The notes under the pieces: model-generated
Database searches by the model: none
Seen by the model: the letters and a program-made list of their open reading frames with translations, nothing else
Told to the model about the DNA's origin: nothing
In this document: positions 1 to 5,979 of the stretch, piece after piece
Layout: each line of letters starts with the position of its first letter
How positions within the stretch are numbered: the stretch's first letter is position 1
Translations under genes and position numbers: made by a program
DNA from: Nitrosospira sp.
GTDB lineage: Bacteria > Pseudomonadota > Gammaproteobacteria > Burkholderiales > Nitrosomonadaceae
DNA length: 7,416 bases
Assembly: GCA_030453055.1 (NCBI GenBank)
Contig: JAKDLC010000095.1
Coordinates: 1 to 7,416, forward strand
Direction of reading: 5' to 3'

Positions 1-865
1 CACGGAGCGTCTGAAAAGCGGCGAGCCGCCTTCCACTTTAAGCGTGCTGGCGAAGAAACTGAAAAAAACGGCACGGTCCGCTGTCCTCAAAGCGGCGCGC
101 AGCCTCAATCTTGCCGACGCCTTGATGGCGGGAAAACTGGCCGAGATCGAAGCGATGGTGGCGCAGTTCCAGCAGACTTCGCAAGATCTCAGGTACTCGA
201 CGATTCCCACCGTGGCGGCGGTGGACGGACTTGCACTGGGCGGCGGCTGCGAATTTGTAATGCACTGCGACCGCGCGGTAGCCACGATGGAAAGCTACAT
301 CGGCCTGGTGGAAGCCGGTGTCGGATTGGTGCCTGCGGGCGGCGGCTGCAAGGAGCTTGCTTTGAGAGCATCGCAGGATGCAAAAGACGGCGATCCTTTT
401 CCGTTGCTGAAAAATTATTTTCAGAGCGTCGCCACTGCGCAACTGGCAAAAAGCGCGGAGCAGGCGAAGGAGTTGGGGTATCTGCGCCGCGCCGATCAGA
501 TTGTGATGAACCGGTTTGAGTTACTTTACGCCGCCAAGGCGCAGGCGCTCGCACTGGCTGAAACGGGCTATCGTCCTCCGCTGAAGCCCCGCAATATTTC
601 CGTGGCCGGCTCGACCGGCATCGCCACCATCAAGGGCATGCTCGTCAACATGCGGGAAGGCGGCTTCATTTCCGAGCACGATTACCTGATCGGCAGCAAA
701 ATCGCCCATGTCATGTGCGGGGGTGAACTGACGCCCGGCAGCCTGGTCGATGAAAACTGGTTTCTGGGGCTCGAGCGCGCTGCGTTTATAGAGTTGCTGG
801 CGACCGAGAAGACGCAAGCGCGCGTGGAGCATACGCTGAAGACGGGTAAGCCGCTGAGAAACTAA
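1..865 (+). CDS. FadN-type 3-hydroxyacyl-CoA dehydrogenase/enoyl-CoA hydratase, C-terminal part (5' end outside window)
   Basis: The frame is open from base 2 with no stop, so this is the last 287 codons of a longer gene. The visible part is a crotonase (enoyl-CoA hydratase) domain. Codons 203-268 hold the ALGGGCEF motif that helps build the oxyanion hole, with Glu at 251-253, then VEAGVGLVPAGGG with the second Glu at 311-313. These match the two catalytic Glu of hydratases, which add water to 2-enoyl-CoA. The C-terminal region and its ending GKPLRN resemble FadN-family proteins (about 790 aa in Bacillus), where an NAD-dependent dehydrogenase domain precedes the hydratase; that N-terminal half is inferred, not seen. 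A thiolase follows after 18 bases, as expected for a beta-oxidation operon. Oddity: the usual NFSVGA-like segment ahead of the LADAL helix (about codon 110) is not recognisable. Identity is secure at family level; substrate chain length is unknown. Confidence 0.87.
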   Translation, partial: TERLKSGEPPSTLSVLAKKLKKTARSAVLKAARSLNLADALMAGKLAEIEAMVAQFQQTSQDLRYSTIPTVAAVDGLALGGGCEFVMHCDRAVATMESYIGLVEAGVGLVPAGGGCKELALRASQDAKDGDPFPLLKNYFQSVATAQLAKSAEQAKELGYLRRADQIVMNRFELLYAAKAQALALAETGYRPPLKPRNISVAGSTGIATIKGMLVNMREGGFISEHDYLIGSKIAHVMCGGELTPGSLVDENWFLGLERAAFIELLATEKTQARVEHTLKTGKPLRN

Positions 866-883
866 GAGTTAAAGGAAAATACC

Positions 884-2083
884 ATGACCAAACAGACTCA
901 GGAAGCTTATATTGTCGCCGCCGTACGCACACCGGTGGGGAAGGCGCCGCGCGGAATGTTCAAAACCGTTCGGCCCGACGATATGCTGGCACATGTATTG
1001 AAAGCGGCAATGGCGCAATGCGAAGGACTCGACCCGGCCGCCATCGACGACGTGATTACCGGTTGCGCCATGCCGGAGGCGGAACAGGGAATGAATGTGG
1101 CGCGTATCGGACTTTTGCTGGCCGGACTCCCTGACAGCGTACCGGGCATGACGGTCAACCGTTTTTGCGCATCGGGGTTGCAGGCAGTGGCGCTCGCGGC
1201 CGACCGCATCCGCCTGGGAGAAGCCGACGTAATGATCGGCGCCGGCACCGAAAGCATGAGCATGGTGCCGATGACGGGTAACAAGATGTCTTTGGACCCG
1301 GCGATATTTGCGCGAAACGAGAACGTGGCGATCGCCTACGGTATGGGCATAACTGGAGAAAAAGTCGCGCAGCGGTGGCAAGTCAGCCGGGAAGCACAGG
1401 ATGAGTTTGCGGTAACCAGCCATGCAAGAGCGCTTGAAGCGATCGAAACGGGAGAGTTCAAGCAGGAAATCGCGCCCTATCCCGTGGAAGAGAAACGGCC
1501 CGATCTTGCCTCGCACGAAGTTCGTGACGTGACCGTCGTCAGAGATACCGACGAAGGCCCGCGCCCCGGTACCAATCCGAAAACGCTCGCCACGCTGCGA
1601 CCGGTATTTGCATCCGGCGGCTCGGTCACGGCCGGGAACAGCTCGCAGATGTCCGATGGCGCGGGAGCGGTGATCGTGGCAAGCGAAGCGGCGTTGAAGC
1701 GCTTCAATCTCACCCCGATCGGACGTTTCGTGGGATTCGCGGTAGCGGGCGTACCGCCGGAGATCATGGGCATTGGCCCGATCAAGGCGATACCCAAAGC
1801 CTTGAAACAGGTTGGCTTGAATCAGGACGATCTCGACTGGATCGAATTGAACGAGGCTTTCGCCGCCCAGAGTCTCGCGGTCATCAACGACCTGGGGTTG
1901 GATCGCGCGAAAGTCAATCCGCTAGGGGGCGCGATTGCGTTGGGGCATCCATTGGGCGCAACCGGCGCCATCCGCGTCGCCACACTGCTGCATGGCCTGC
2001 GTCGGCACAATCAAAAGTACGGCATGGTCACGATGTGCGTCGGCACCGGGATGGGCGCCGCGGGGGTGTTCGAAGCGCTGTGA
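884..2083 (+). CDS. fadA: Acetyl-CoA C-acyltransferase (3-ketoacyl-CoA thiolase), FadA type
   Basis: This complete 399-aa thiolase is close to the usual family length of about 390. It would cleave 3-ketoacyl-CoA with CoA to release acetyl-CoA, the last step of the beta-oxidation cycle, in the cytoplasm. The nucleophilic Cys is C95 in NRFCASG, followed by the NEAFAAQ motif, H355 in GHPLGATGA and the second catalytic Cys C385 in [10 protein letters not shown], so the active site is intact. The start ATG is preceded by an AAAGGA ribosome binding site at 871-876, seven bases upstream. It lies 18 bases after the hydratase/dehydrogenase stop and is almost certainly co-transcribed with it. FadN-FadA pairs are an established arrangement. 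A biosynthetic acetyl-CoA acetyltransferase is the main alternative, but the neighbour argues for degradation. The gene ends 22 bases from a convergent gene with no clear terminator between them. Confidence 0.95.
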   Translation: MTKQTQEAYIVAAVRTPVGKAPRGMFKTVRPDDMLAHVLKAAMAQCEGLDPAAIDDVITGCAMPEAEQGMNVARIGLLLAGLPDSVPGMTVNRFCASGLQAVALAADRIRLGEADVMIGAGTESMSMVPMTGNKMSLDPAIFARNENVAIAYGMGITGEKVAQRWQVSREAQDEFAVTSHARALEAIETGEFKQEIAPYPVEEKRPDLASHEVRDVTVVRDTDEGPRPGTNPKTLATLRPVFASGGSVTAGNSSQMSDGAGAVIVASEAALKRFNLTPIGRFVGFAVAGVPPEIMGIGPIKAIPKALKQVGLNQDDLDWIELNEAFAAQSLAVINDLGLDRAKVNPLGGAIALGHPLGATGAIRVATLLHGLRRHNQKYGMVTMCVGTGMGAAGVFEAL

Positions 2084-2105
2084 TTTTAGCGGGATATTTC
2101 GCGGA

Positions 2106-2315
2106 TCAATCCGGTGTTTTTACAGGCGCGTTATTTCCGAAGTAAACATACCCCTTCTGCGGCACGTTCGAATCCTTGAAGCGCCGGCGTTCGTCCCTGT
2201 CCAGTTTCTTATCCCACCAGATGGCGCGCGCTTCTTTCTGATCCTCCGCCAGTTGCGGGTTTTTCTCGAACAATTCACGCATGAATTTGGTGTGCTCGGA
2301 TTCGTACAGCTTCAT
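2106..2315 (-). CDS. DUF3460 family small protein
   Basis: A 69-aa soluble, highly charged protein with no signal peptide or membrane segment. It begins MKLYESEHTKFM, has an IWWDKK motif at residues 32-37 and VPQKGYVYF at 51-59. This pattern matches DUF3460, a family of 60-70 aa proteins known to me mainly from Betaproteobacteria and without an assigned function. The ATG at 2315-2313 is preferred because GAGGGA lies ten bases upstream on the minus strand and because it gives the family length. A TTG at 2393 would start inside the promoter -10 box and is excluded; ATGs at 2366 and 2357 remain possible but have poorer ribosome binding sites. The gene is monocistronic, with its own extended -10 promoter, and converges on fadA. 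The high Lys/Arg/Asp/Glu content with two adjacent Trp suggests a binding or regulatory role, but that is only inference. Confidence 0.8.
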   Translation of the reverse strand: MKLYESEHTKFMRELFEKNPQLAEDQKEARAIWWDKKLDRDERRRFKDSNVPQKGYVYFGNNAPVKTPD

Positions 2316-2392
2316 CGGCTGATTTTCCCTCTCTCTTTGTTCTTGCGCATTGTTCATTCCCACCATTAACTTACGAACTTGCGTAATATACA

Positions 2393-2421
2393 ATTATACC
2401 AGCTTATGTAGGATGGGTAAA
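2393..2421 (-). promoter_or_regulatory. Sigma-70 promoter for the DUF3460 gene
   Basis: Read on the minus strand, a perfect extended -10 (TGGTATAAT, 2401-2393) lies 17 bases after a TTTACC -35 (2421-2416, four of six consensus bases). The predicted transcription start is near 2386, about 70 bases before the preferred ATG. The -35 box falls inside a GTAGGATGGG-type repeat (2408-2441). Confidence 0.6.
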
Positions 2422-2441
2422 GCATGGCGCAACCGCCCTAC
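2408..2441. repeat. GTAGGATGGGTAAAGC-type short interspersed repeat, degenerate copy
   Basis: The sequence starts GTAGGATGGGTAAAGC and ends ACCGCCCTAC. Its ends GTAGG and CCTAC pair, and GGT/ACC inside them can extend an imperfect hairpin. From memory it resembles a common intergenic repeat of many proteobacterial genomes (GTAGGATGGGTAGAGC followed by an AACCCATC-type arm). Here the right arm departs from that form, so it looks like a decayed copy. It lies downstream of the spermidine-synthase-like gene and could slow transcription leaving it. Confidence 0.4.
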
Positions 2442-2460
2442 TGAAAACCGTACGGAAACA

Positions 2461-3225
2461 TCACTCAGAAGGATTTCTTCTGCGTAGTTTCTTGACGAAT
2501 TCCGAGAACGGCAGGGCAAATTCCGTTTCAAGTTTCTTTGCACGCTCTCTTAGATCTTCCCAAACCAGTTTGCCGGGGCTGCGCTTGAATGCGAAAGCGA
2601 TCAGGTTGCCGCGCGTCTCCGCCGCCATTGTTATAACGTGGCCGGCGAAACTATTCTCGATTCGTGTCAAATAATCGTGGACTCCCTTGTCTCTGCTGAG
2701 CAGATTAACCACCAGCATACCCTTTCCCTTCAATACCTCGCAGGCGTGATTGTAAAAATCCTGGCTGCAAAGCGAGGAAACCTGGCAGCCTTCGTCGAAG
2801 CCGTCAATCATCAGCACATCCGCGCTGGCAGGATGGCTGGCGATATATTCTCCCCCTTCCGCGATTATGACTTGCAGGCGTTCGTCATCGGCCGGCACGA
2901 AAAACCAATTGCGCGCCATCCCCACAATTTGCGGATTGATTTCGATCACAGTAGTTTTTGTTTGCGGCAGCCGATGATATACGAATTTTGCCAGCGACCC
3001 GCCTCCCAGGCCAATCATCAGAATATTTTCAGGGCGGGGATGAAACAGCATGAACCCCATCATGCATCGGGTGTAGGTCAGTTCCAGATCATTGGGCGCA
3101 GCCAGCCTCATGGCGCTTTGCACCATGCTGTTACCAAGATGAAGCATGCGCACCCCGCCTCGCTCACTCAGATGAATGTCTGAATCGTCCGGGATGCGGG
3201 TACGCCCTTTGGAAAATCCGGGCAT
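2461..3225 (-). CDS. Spermidine synthase-like protein (SAM-binding methyltransferase fold)
   Basis: A 254-aa cytoplasmic protein with a Rossmann-like nucleotide-binding core. The glycine loop GLGGGS is at residues 72-77, the acidic end of strand 2 is E95 in VIEINP, and DVLMIDGFDEG at 136-146 corresponds to the segment carrying the catalytic Asp of aminopropyltransferases (D141 and D144 in the likely positions). An N-terminal beta-rich part (16-40) matches spermidine synthases. However, the Asp of the usual GGGDG loop is Ser77, and the substrate-side Tyr-His pair reads Y51-T52, so true spermidine synthesis is doubtful; methyltransferase-like or unknown activity fits as well. Similar SpeE-like proteins of unknown substrate are common in Betaproteobacteria. 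No decarboxylase or other polyamine gene lies beside it. The ATG at 3225 has only a weak ribosome binding site, but sequence typical of the family begins within 16 residues of it, which supports the start. Confidence 0.78.
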   Translation of the reverse strand: MPGFSKGRTRIPDDSDIHLSERGGVRMLHLGNSMVQSAMRLAAPNDLELTYTRCMMGFMLFHPRPENILMIGLGGGSLAKFVYHRLPQTKTTVIEINPQIVGMARNWFFVPADDERLQVIIAEGGEYIASHPASADVLMIDGFDEGCQVSSLCSQDFYNHACEVLKGKGMLVVNLLSRDKGVHDYLTRIENSFAGHVITMAAETRGNLIAFAFKRSPGKLVWEDLRERAKKLETEFALPFSEFVKKLRRRNPSE

Positions 3226-3255
3226 GGATCGAATCCGTTAAAGATATGCCTCGCT

Positions 3256-3311
3256 ATTGCTACAATTGGGCTACCATTGAGCTTATCATTGGCTGCCCAT
3301 TGACGCCATTG
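3256..3311. repeat. Six ATTG motifs spaced about one helical turn apart
   Basis: ATTG occurs at 3256, 3265, 3276, 3288, 3299 and 3308, spaced 9, 11, 12, 11 and 9 bases (mean 10.4). Three copies are CCATTG and two extend to ATTGGGC. They lie 31-86 bases upstream of the spermidine-synthase-like start, where operator or activator sites would be expected. No convincing promoter was found among them. A repeated protein-binding site or a phased bend is possible; coincidence is not excluded. Confidence 0.35.
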
Positions 3312-3417
3312 GGCGTGCCATAAATGATCCATGAAAGTAACTATCCGGCGCCGGGCCGCCCGAACCGATGCACCGATATGCGCCTGATTCTCATTCCGCA
3401 CGCACCGGAAACCATGA

Positions 3418-3532
3418 TCCTAAATCCGGTAGTTGACCGCTCATTTAATAGATAAGCGTTATGATTAATAACAATATTTCGTATTATTTGACGCTCACCT
3501 TCCGGGTGAGACCGCTACTACCGGATTTAGGA
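3418..3532. repeat. 115-bp element with perfect 16-bp terminal inverted repeats (MITE- or REP-like)
   Basis: The left arm TCCTAAATCCGGTAGT (3418-3433) is the exact reverse complement of the right arm ACTACCGGATTTAGGA (3517-3532), with 83 bases between. Just inside both arms GACCGCT occurs in the same orientation (3435-3441 and 3510-3516). The interior is AT-rich and contains a second hairpin, CTCACC/GGTGAG (3494-3499 and 3505-3510, five-base loop). No coding capacity is visible and no target-site duplication is obvious at the ends. Bounded inverted repeats of this size suggest a nonautonomous mobile element or a palindromic repeat, but an mRNA leader structure for the following gene is an alternative. 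Confidence 0.6.
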
Positions 3533-3547
3533 ATTGGAGGCTAAGCC

Positions 3548-4027
3548 ATGAACAGGATATTTGTCATTTCAGCTCTGCTATTATCAGCGTGTGCGGGTGT
3601 CGGCCTAGACGATCAAACTCGAACTTATGGGGCGAAGTTCACTGGAAATCACGCCGCTCTCGCACGTTGCGTCGTGAACAGCATGCAATCGGATAGCCGG
3701 TGGATAATCACCGAACTGCAATACGACATACGGAGATATCCGGATATCGAGGCAACGGAGATTTACGCCTATCCGCTTGGCTTATTACCGGGGACCTATG
3801 CGCGCAACTCCCCCGCGAATCCTGATGCGGTGGTGAGCTATGCGCCGCCGGTACCCAAGGTTTATGCATATAAGCAAAGCCCCGAAGCGGGCCCTGGTTA
3901 TTCGTTCGTTTTGATGATAAAAAGAACCGACGATGCAACGGTAGTCGCCACACTAAACGGGAGCAAATACCGCGGTGACATAGCATGGGAGAAACTGAAA
4001 GCTTGCTCGGCTGCAAATGATTCATAA
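3548..4027 (+). CDS. Putative lipoprotein of unknown function
   Basis: A 159-aa protein starting with a short type II signal peptide: Asn2-Arg3, a hydrophobic stretch, and the lipobox LSAC with Cys15 as the lipidated residue. No Asp follows the Cys, so outer-membrane sorting is likely. The mature part has no family I recognise. It has a Tyr/Pro-rich middle (about 70-115, with PLGLLPGTYARN and YAPPVPKVYAYK) and a beta-like end (FVLMIKR, VVATLNGSKYRG). Two further Cys (about residues 41 and 153) could form a disulphide in the periplasm. The start is well supported by TTGGAGG at 3534-3540, seven bases before ATG. This ribosome binding site lies just outside the 115-bp inverted-repeat element, so any promoter must be within or upstream of that element. 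I found no convincing one: TTGACG at 3488 lacks a -10. The SEL1-repeat gene follows 106 bases later and may be co-transcribed. Confidence 0.75.
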   Translation: MNRIFVISALLLSACAGVGLDDQTRTYGAKFTGNHAALARCVVNSMQSDSRWIITELQYDIRRYPDIEATEIYAYPLGLLPGTYARNSPANPDAVVSYAPPVPKVYAYKQSPEAGPGYSFVLMIKRTDDATVVATLNGSKYRGDIAWEKLKACSAANDS

Positions 4028-4133
4028 ACCCCTAAATTTCATCGGTCTTCTGAGAGACTACGGGTACTGGAACTGGACGATCATCCGCTCATACAAAAAA
4101 ACAGTGCAGGGCTGGACGAGTCATGGTGATTAA
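4017..4133 (+). CDS. Candidate small ORF (38 codons) bridging the lipoprotein and SEL1 genes
   Basis: An ATG inside the last codons of the lipoprotein gene opens a 38-codon frame that overlaps that gene by 11 bases. Its TAA (4131-4133) is followed with no gap by the ATG of the SEL1-repeat gene (4134). The peptide starts MIHKPLNFIGLLRDYGYW and has four Trp and several basic residues; there is no signal peptide or known motif. No clear ribosome binding site precedes it, so translation would depend on coupling to the upstream gene. The exact junction suggests a coupled leader or a small protein, but chance or a decayed gene end explains it equally well. Confidence 0.3.
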   Translation: MIHKPLNFIGLLRDYGYWNWTIIRSYKKTVQGWTSHGD

Positions 4134-5507
4134 ATGATGCGTTTATCGGTACCCATGACAATAGCCGGACCGGCGATAGCGGGGTTGGCGCTGGTATTGC
4201 TGATTTTTCTGACTTTTCCGGCTCTCGCCGGAGACTTTGAGGACGGCATGAACTTCGTTCTCGACAAGGACTACACCCGAGCGGTGGAGTCGTTCAGAAA
4301 AGCCGCAGAGCAGGGAAATGCGGACGCGCAATTCAACCTTGGCGTCATGTACGCCAAAGGCCGCGGCGTTCCGCAGGACGACCAACAGGCTGTGATCTGG
4401 TATCGCAAGGCGGCGGAGCAGGGAGACGCTCAGGCGCAATCCGTTTTAGGGTTCACGTACCTCAAAGGCCAGGGGGTCCCGCAGGACTATCAGCAGGCCA
4501 TGTCCTGGTATCTCAAGGCTGCTGAGCAGGGACACGCTGCGGCGCAATCCATTTTAGGTTTCATGTATCTCAAGGGTCAAGGGGTTGCGCCGGACGACCG
4601 GCAAGCGGCGTCCTGGTATCGTAAAGCCGCGGAGCAGGGATACGCCGATGCGCAATACGCGCTTGGCGTTCTGTACGCGAAAGGCCGGGGGGTTGCGCAG
4701 AACGATCAGGCGGCCGTCTCCTGGTACGGCAAGGCCGCCGAACAGGGGAATACGGATGCGCAATACAACCTGGGAATAGCGTACGCTAAAGGACAAGGCG
4801 TTGCGCAGGACGATCAACAGGCCGCATCCTGGTATGACAAAGCCGCGGAACAGGGAAATCCAAGAGCACAATTCAAACTCGGTGTCCTGTATGCCAGAGG
4901 CCGGGGGATTACACAGGATGACGAGGAGGCTTTATCCTGGTATCGCAAGGCGGCAGAGCAGGGGTATGCCCCCGCTCAATTCAATCTCGGTGTTATGTAC
5001 GCGACAGGCAGAGGCGTTGCGCAGGACGACCACAAGGCCGTTACCTGGTATAGCAAAGCCGCGGAGCAGGGCGATGCGGATGCGCAATACAACCTGGGCG
5101 TAAGGTACGATGAGGGCCGAGGCATTAACAAGGACGAACAGGAGGCCTTGACCTGGTATCGCAAGGCGGCCGAGCAAGGCTACGCCAGAGCACAATACAG
5201 TCTGGGCGTAAAGTACGACAGTGGCCAGGGTGTTACACAGGATTATCAGCAAGCCATGGCCTGGTATCGCAAGGCGGCCGATCAGGGGCATCCGGGGGCG
5301 CAAACCAATCTGGGGGTTCTGTACTATAAAGGCAATGGCGTTAAACAGGACTTCGTCGAAGCGGAAAAGTGGTTCAACATCGCCAGCGCGGCGGGTTATG
5401 AGGATGCAAAAAAGAATAGTGCGCTTATGGAAAAACTCATGACGCCGGAGCAAATCGCCGAAGCGCGGCAACAGGCAAGCGAGTGGAAACAGGCGGATCA
5501 GAAATAA
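4134..5507 (+). CDS. Secreted SEL1-repeat (tetratricopeptide-like) protein
   Basis: A 457-aa protein with a Sec signal peptide: hydrophobic core at about residues 10-29 and the likely cleavage site ALA|GD after Ala32, so it acts in the periplasm or outside. After a short first helix pair (34-56) come ten consecutive 36-residue SEL1 repeats, residues 57-416 (bases 4302-5381), each close to AAEQGxAxAQxxLGxxYxxGxGVxQD followed by xxQAxxWYRK. A degenerate eleventh unit and a charged tail (417-457) end the protein. SEL1 repeats form alpha-alpha superhelices that bind other proteins; in bacteria they often serve in envelope assembly or stress signalling. The partner is unknown. ATG 4134 and ATG 4137 are both possible; only a weak GGTG at 4125-4128 precedes them, and a small ORF ends exactly at 4133. 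The regular unit length with no gap suggests growth by tandem duplication. Confidence 0.9.
   Translation: MMRLSVPMTIAGPAIAGLALVLLIFLTFPALAGDFEDGMNFVLDKDYTRAVESFRKAAEQGNADAQFNLGVMYAKGRGVPQDDQQAVIWYRKAAEQGDAQAQSVLGFTYLKGQGVPQDYQQAMSWYLKAAEQGHAAAQSILGFMYLKGQGVAPDDRQAASWYRKAAEQGYADAQYALGVLYAKGRGVAQNDQAAVSWYGKAAEQGNTDAQYNLGIAYAKGQGVAQDDQQAASWYDKAAEQGNPRAQFKLGVLYARGRGITQDDEEALSWYRKAAEQGYAPAQFNLGVMYATGRGVAQDDHKAVTWYSKAAEQGDADAQYNLGVRYDEGRGINKDEQEALTWYRKAAEQGYARAQYSLGVKYDSGQGVTQDYQQAMAWYRKAADQGHPGAQTNLGVLYYKGNGVKQDFVEAEKWFNIASAAGYEDAKKNSALMEKLMTPEQIAEARQQASEWKQADQK
4302..5381 (+). repeat. Ten tandem 108-bp units coding for SEL1 repeats
   Basis: The DNA repeats with a strict 108-bp period and no inserted or missing codon. 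The most conserved stretch spans the joints between units (TGGTATCGCAAGGCGGC then GAGCAGGG and variants), coding for WYRKAAEQG. The units are diverged elsewhere, so this is an old array, though the conserved joints could still allow unequal recombination. Confidence 0.85.
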
Positions 5508-5511
5508 CGGG

Positions 5512-5538
5512 CTTTAATGAATGGGTAAGGCCCTTCAG
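5512..5538 (+). terminator. Possible weak terminator after the SEL1 gene
   Basis: GGGCTTT and AAGGCCC can pair over seven bases (one G-U) around an 11-base loop shortly after the SEL1 stop. There is no real T-run behind it, so this is a low-confidence call. The rest of 5539-5674, between the two convergent genes, holds only a five-base hairpin (GAGCG/CGCTC, 5597-5609) and nothing else I can name. Confidence 0.25.
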
Positions 5539-5674
5539 TAAGGCAAGCGGGAACTTGTGCAACAACTATCGGGGTGGAGAAGCGGAGTAAAAGAACGAGC
5601 GGCACGCTCCATAGCGGAAGTGTGGCGCATACAGCGGTATAGAGGTGCGGCATTTACATCCTTATGCTGCCAGT

Positions 5675-5857
5675 CTATTTGGACGGTTGTGGACTACTCT
5701 TCTCCTTGGCAATGGGGTTCCGTAGCGTGTAGCCTTTCTCTTTCATCTTGTATCCGCCATAGGCGCCAGCGCCTCCGGCAACCAGATACCAGCAACCCGA
5801 GAGCGCGGGCAGCACAGCCAGGAGCAATCCCAGACAAATCATTCTCTTTATTTTCAT
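5675..5857 (-). CDS. Small glycine-rich lipoprotein, 60 aa
   Basis: Starting at the ATG at 5857-5855 the protein has a basic N-terminus (MKIKR), a hydrophobic stretch and the lipobox LSGC, with Cys22 as the lipid-bearing residue. The mature chain is only 39 residues: WYLVAGGAGAYGGYKMKEKGY, a small glycine-zipper-like segment, then a Lys/Pro-rich tail. This start is chosen because GGAAG lies seven bases upstream on the minus strand; the longer frame from 5875 adds six residues without such a site. I recognise no named family, though short lipoproteins with an AGGAGAYGGY-type segment recur in Proteobacteria. It is likely anchored in the outer membrane. It is divergent from the glycine-zipper lipoprotein gene at 5980, and the two may be related in role. 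Confidence 0.72.
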   Translation of the reverse strand: MKIKRMICLGLLLAVLPALSGCWYLVAGGAGAYGGYKMKEKGYTLRNPIAKEKSSPQPSK

Positions 5858-5890
5858 TGCAATTCTTCCAACCAATCGTTTAGAAATGGG

Positions 5891-5919
5891 AATTTATCTG
5901 TAGAGCAGGGGGTTGTCAA
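5891..5919 (-). promoter_or_regulatory. Sigma-70 promoter for the 60-aa lipoprotein gene
   Basis: On the minus strand a perfect TTGACA -35 (5919-5914) is followed after 17 bases by TAAATT (5896-5891, four of six -10 consensus bases). The transcript would start near 5884, about 27 bases before the ATG. On the plus strand the same bases read TTGTCA, a possible -35 for the divergent gene, so the two promoters may overlap. Confidence 0.55.
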
Positions 5920-5979
5920 TTGTGTCATCCGGCTGCATACATTTTCGTTAATATAGCTCAGCATCTGGAGGAAAATATC

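Noticed and set aside
1477..1797. Minus-strand frames inside fadA
   Set aside because: They are antisense to an intact thiolase with complete active-site motifs and show no domain of their own.
2084..2120. Shared terminator between fadA and the DUF3460 gene
   Set aside because: CGGAT/ATCCG at 2102-2113 leaves only a two-base loop and has no proper T-run, so I do not call it.
2316..2393. Longer DUF3460 protein starting at TTG 2393
   Set aside because: The TTG overlaps the promoter -10 box and would lie upstream of the transcript start; family length favours the ATG at 2315.
2638..3183. 181-codon plus-strand frame opposite the spermidine-synthase-like gene
   Set aside because: It lies wholly antisense to a protein with clear family motifs, has no ribosome binding site and no recognisable domain.
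3384..3400. Fur-box-like sequence (GAATGAGAATCAG on the minus strand)
   Set aside because: Only one half matches the consensus and there is no iron-related gene or fitting promoter beside it.
3168..3401. 77-codon minus-strand frame upstream of the spermidine-synthase-like gene
   Set aside because: Its end is only the other-frame reading of that gene's first codons, and the rest crosses the ATTG repeat region with no known motif.
4932..5471. 179-codon minus-strand frame across the SEL1 repeats
   Set aside because: It is a periodic antisense shadow of the tandem repeats.
5557..5883. 108-codon plus-strand frame
   Set aside because: It runs antisense through the 60-aa lipoprotein, whose ribosome binding site, lipobox and promoter are all good; the plus frame has none of these.
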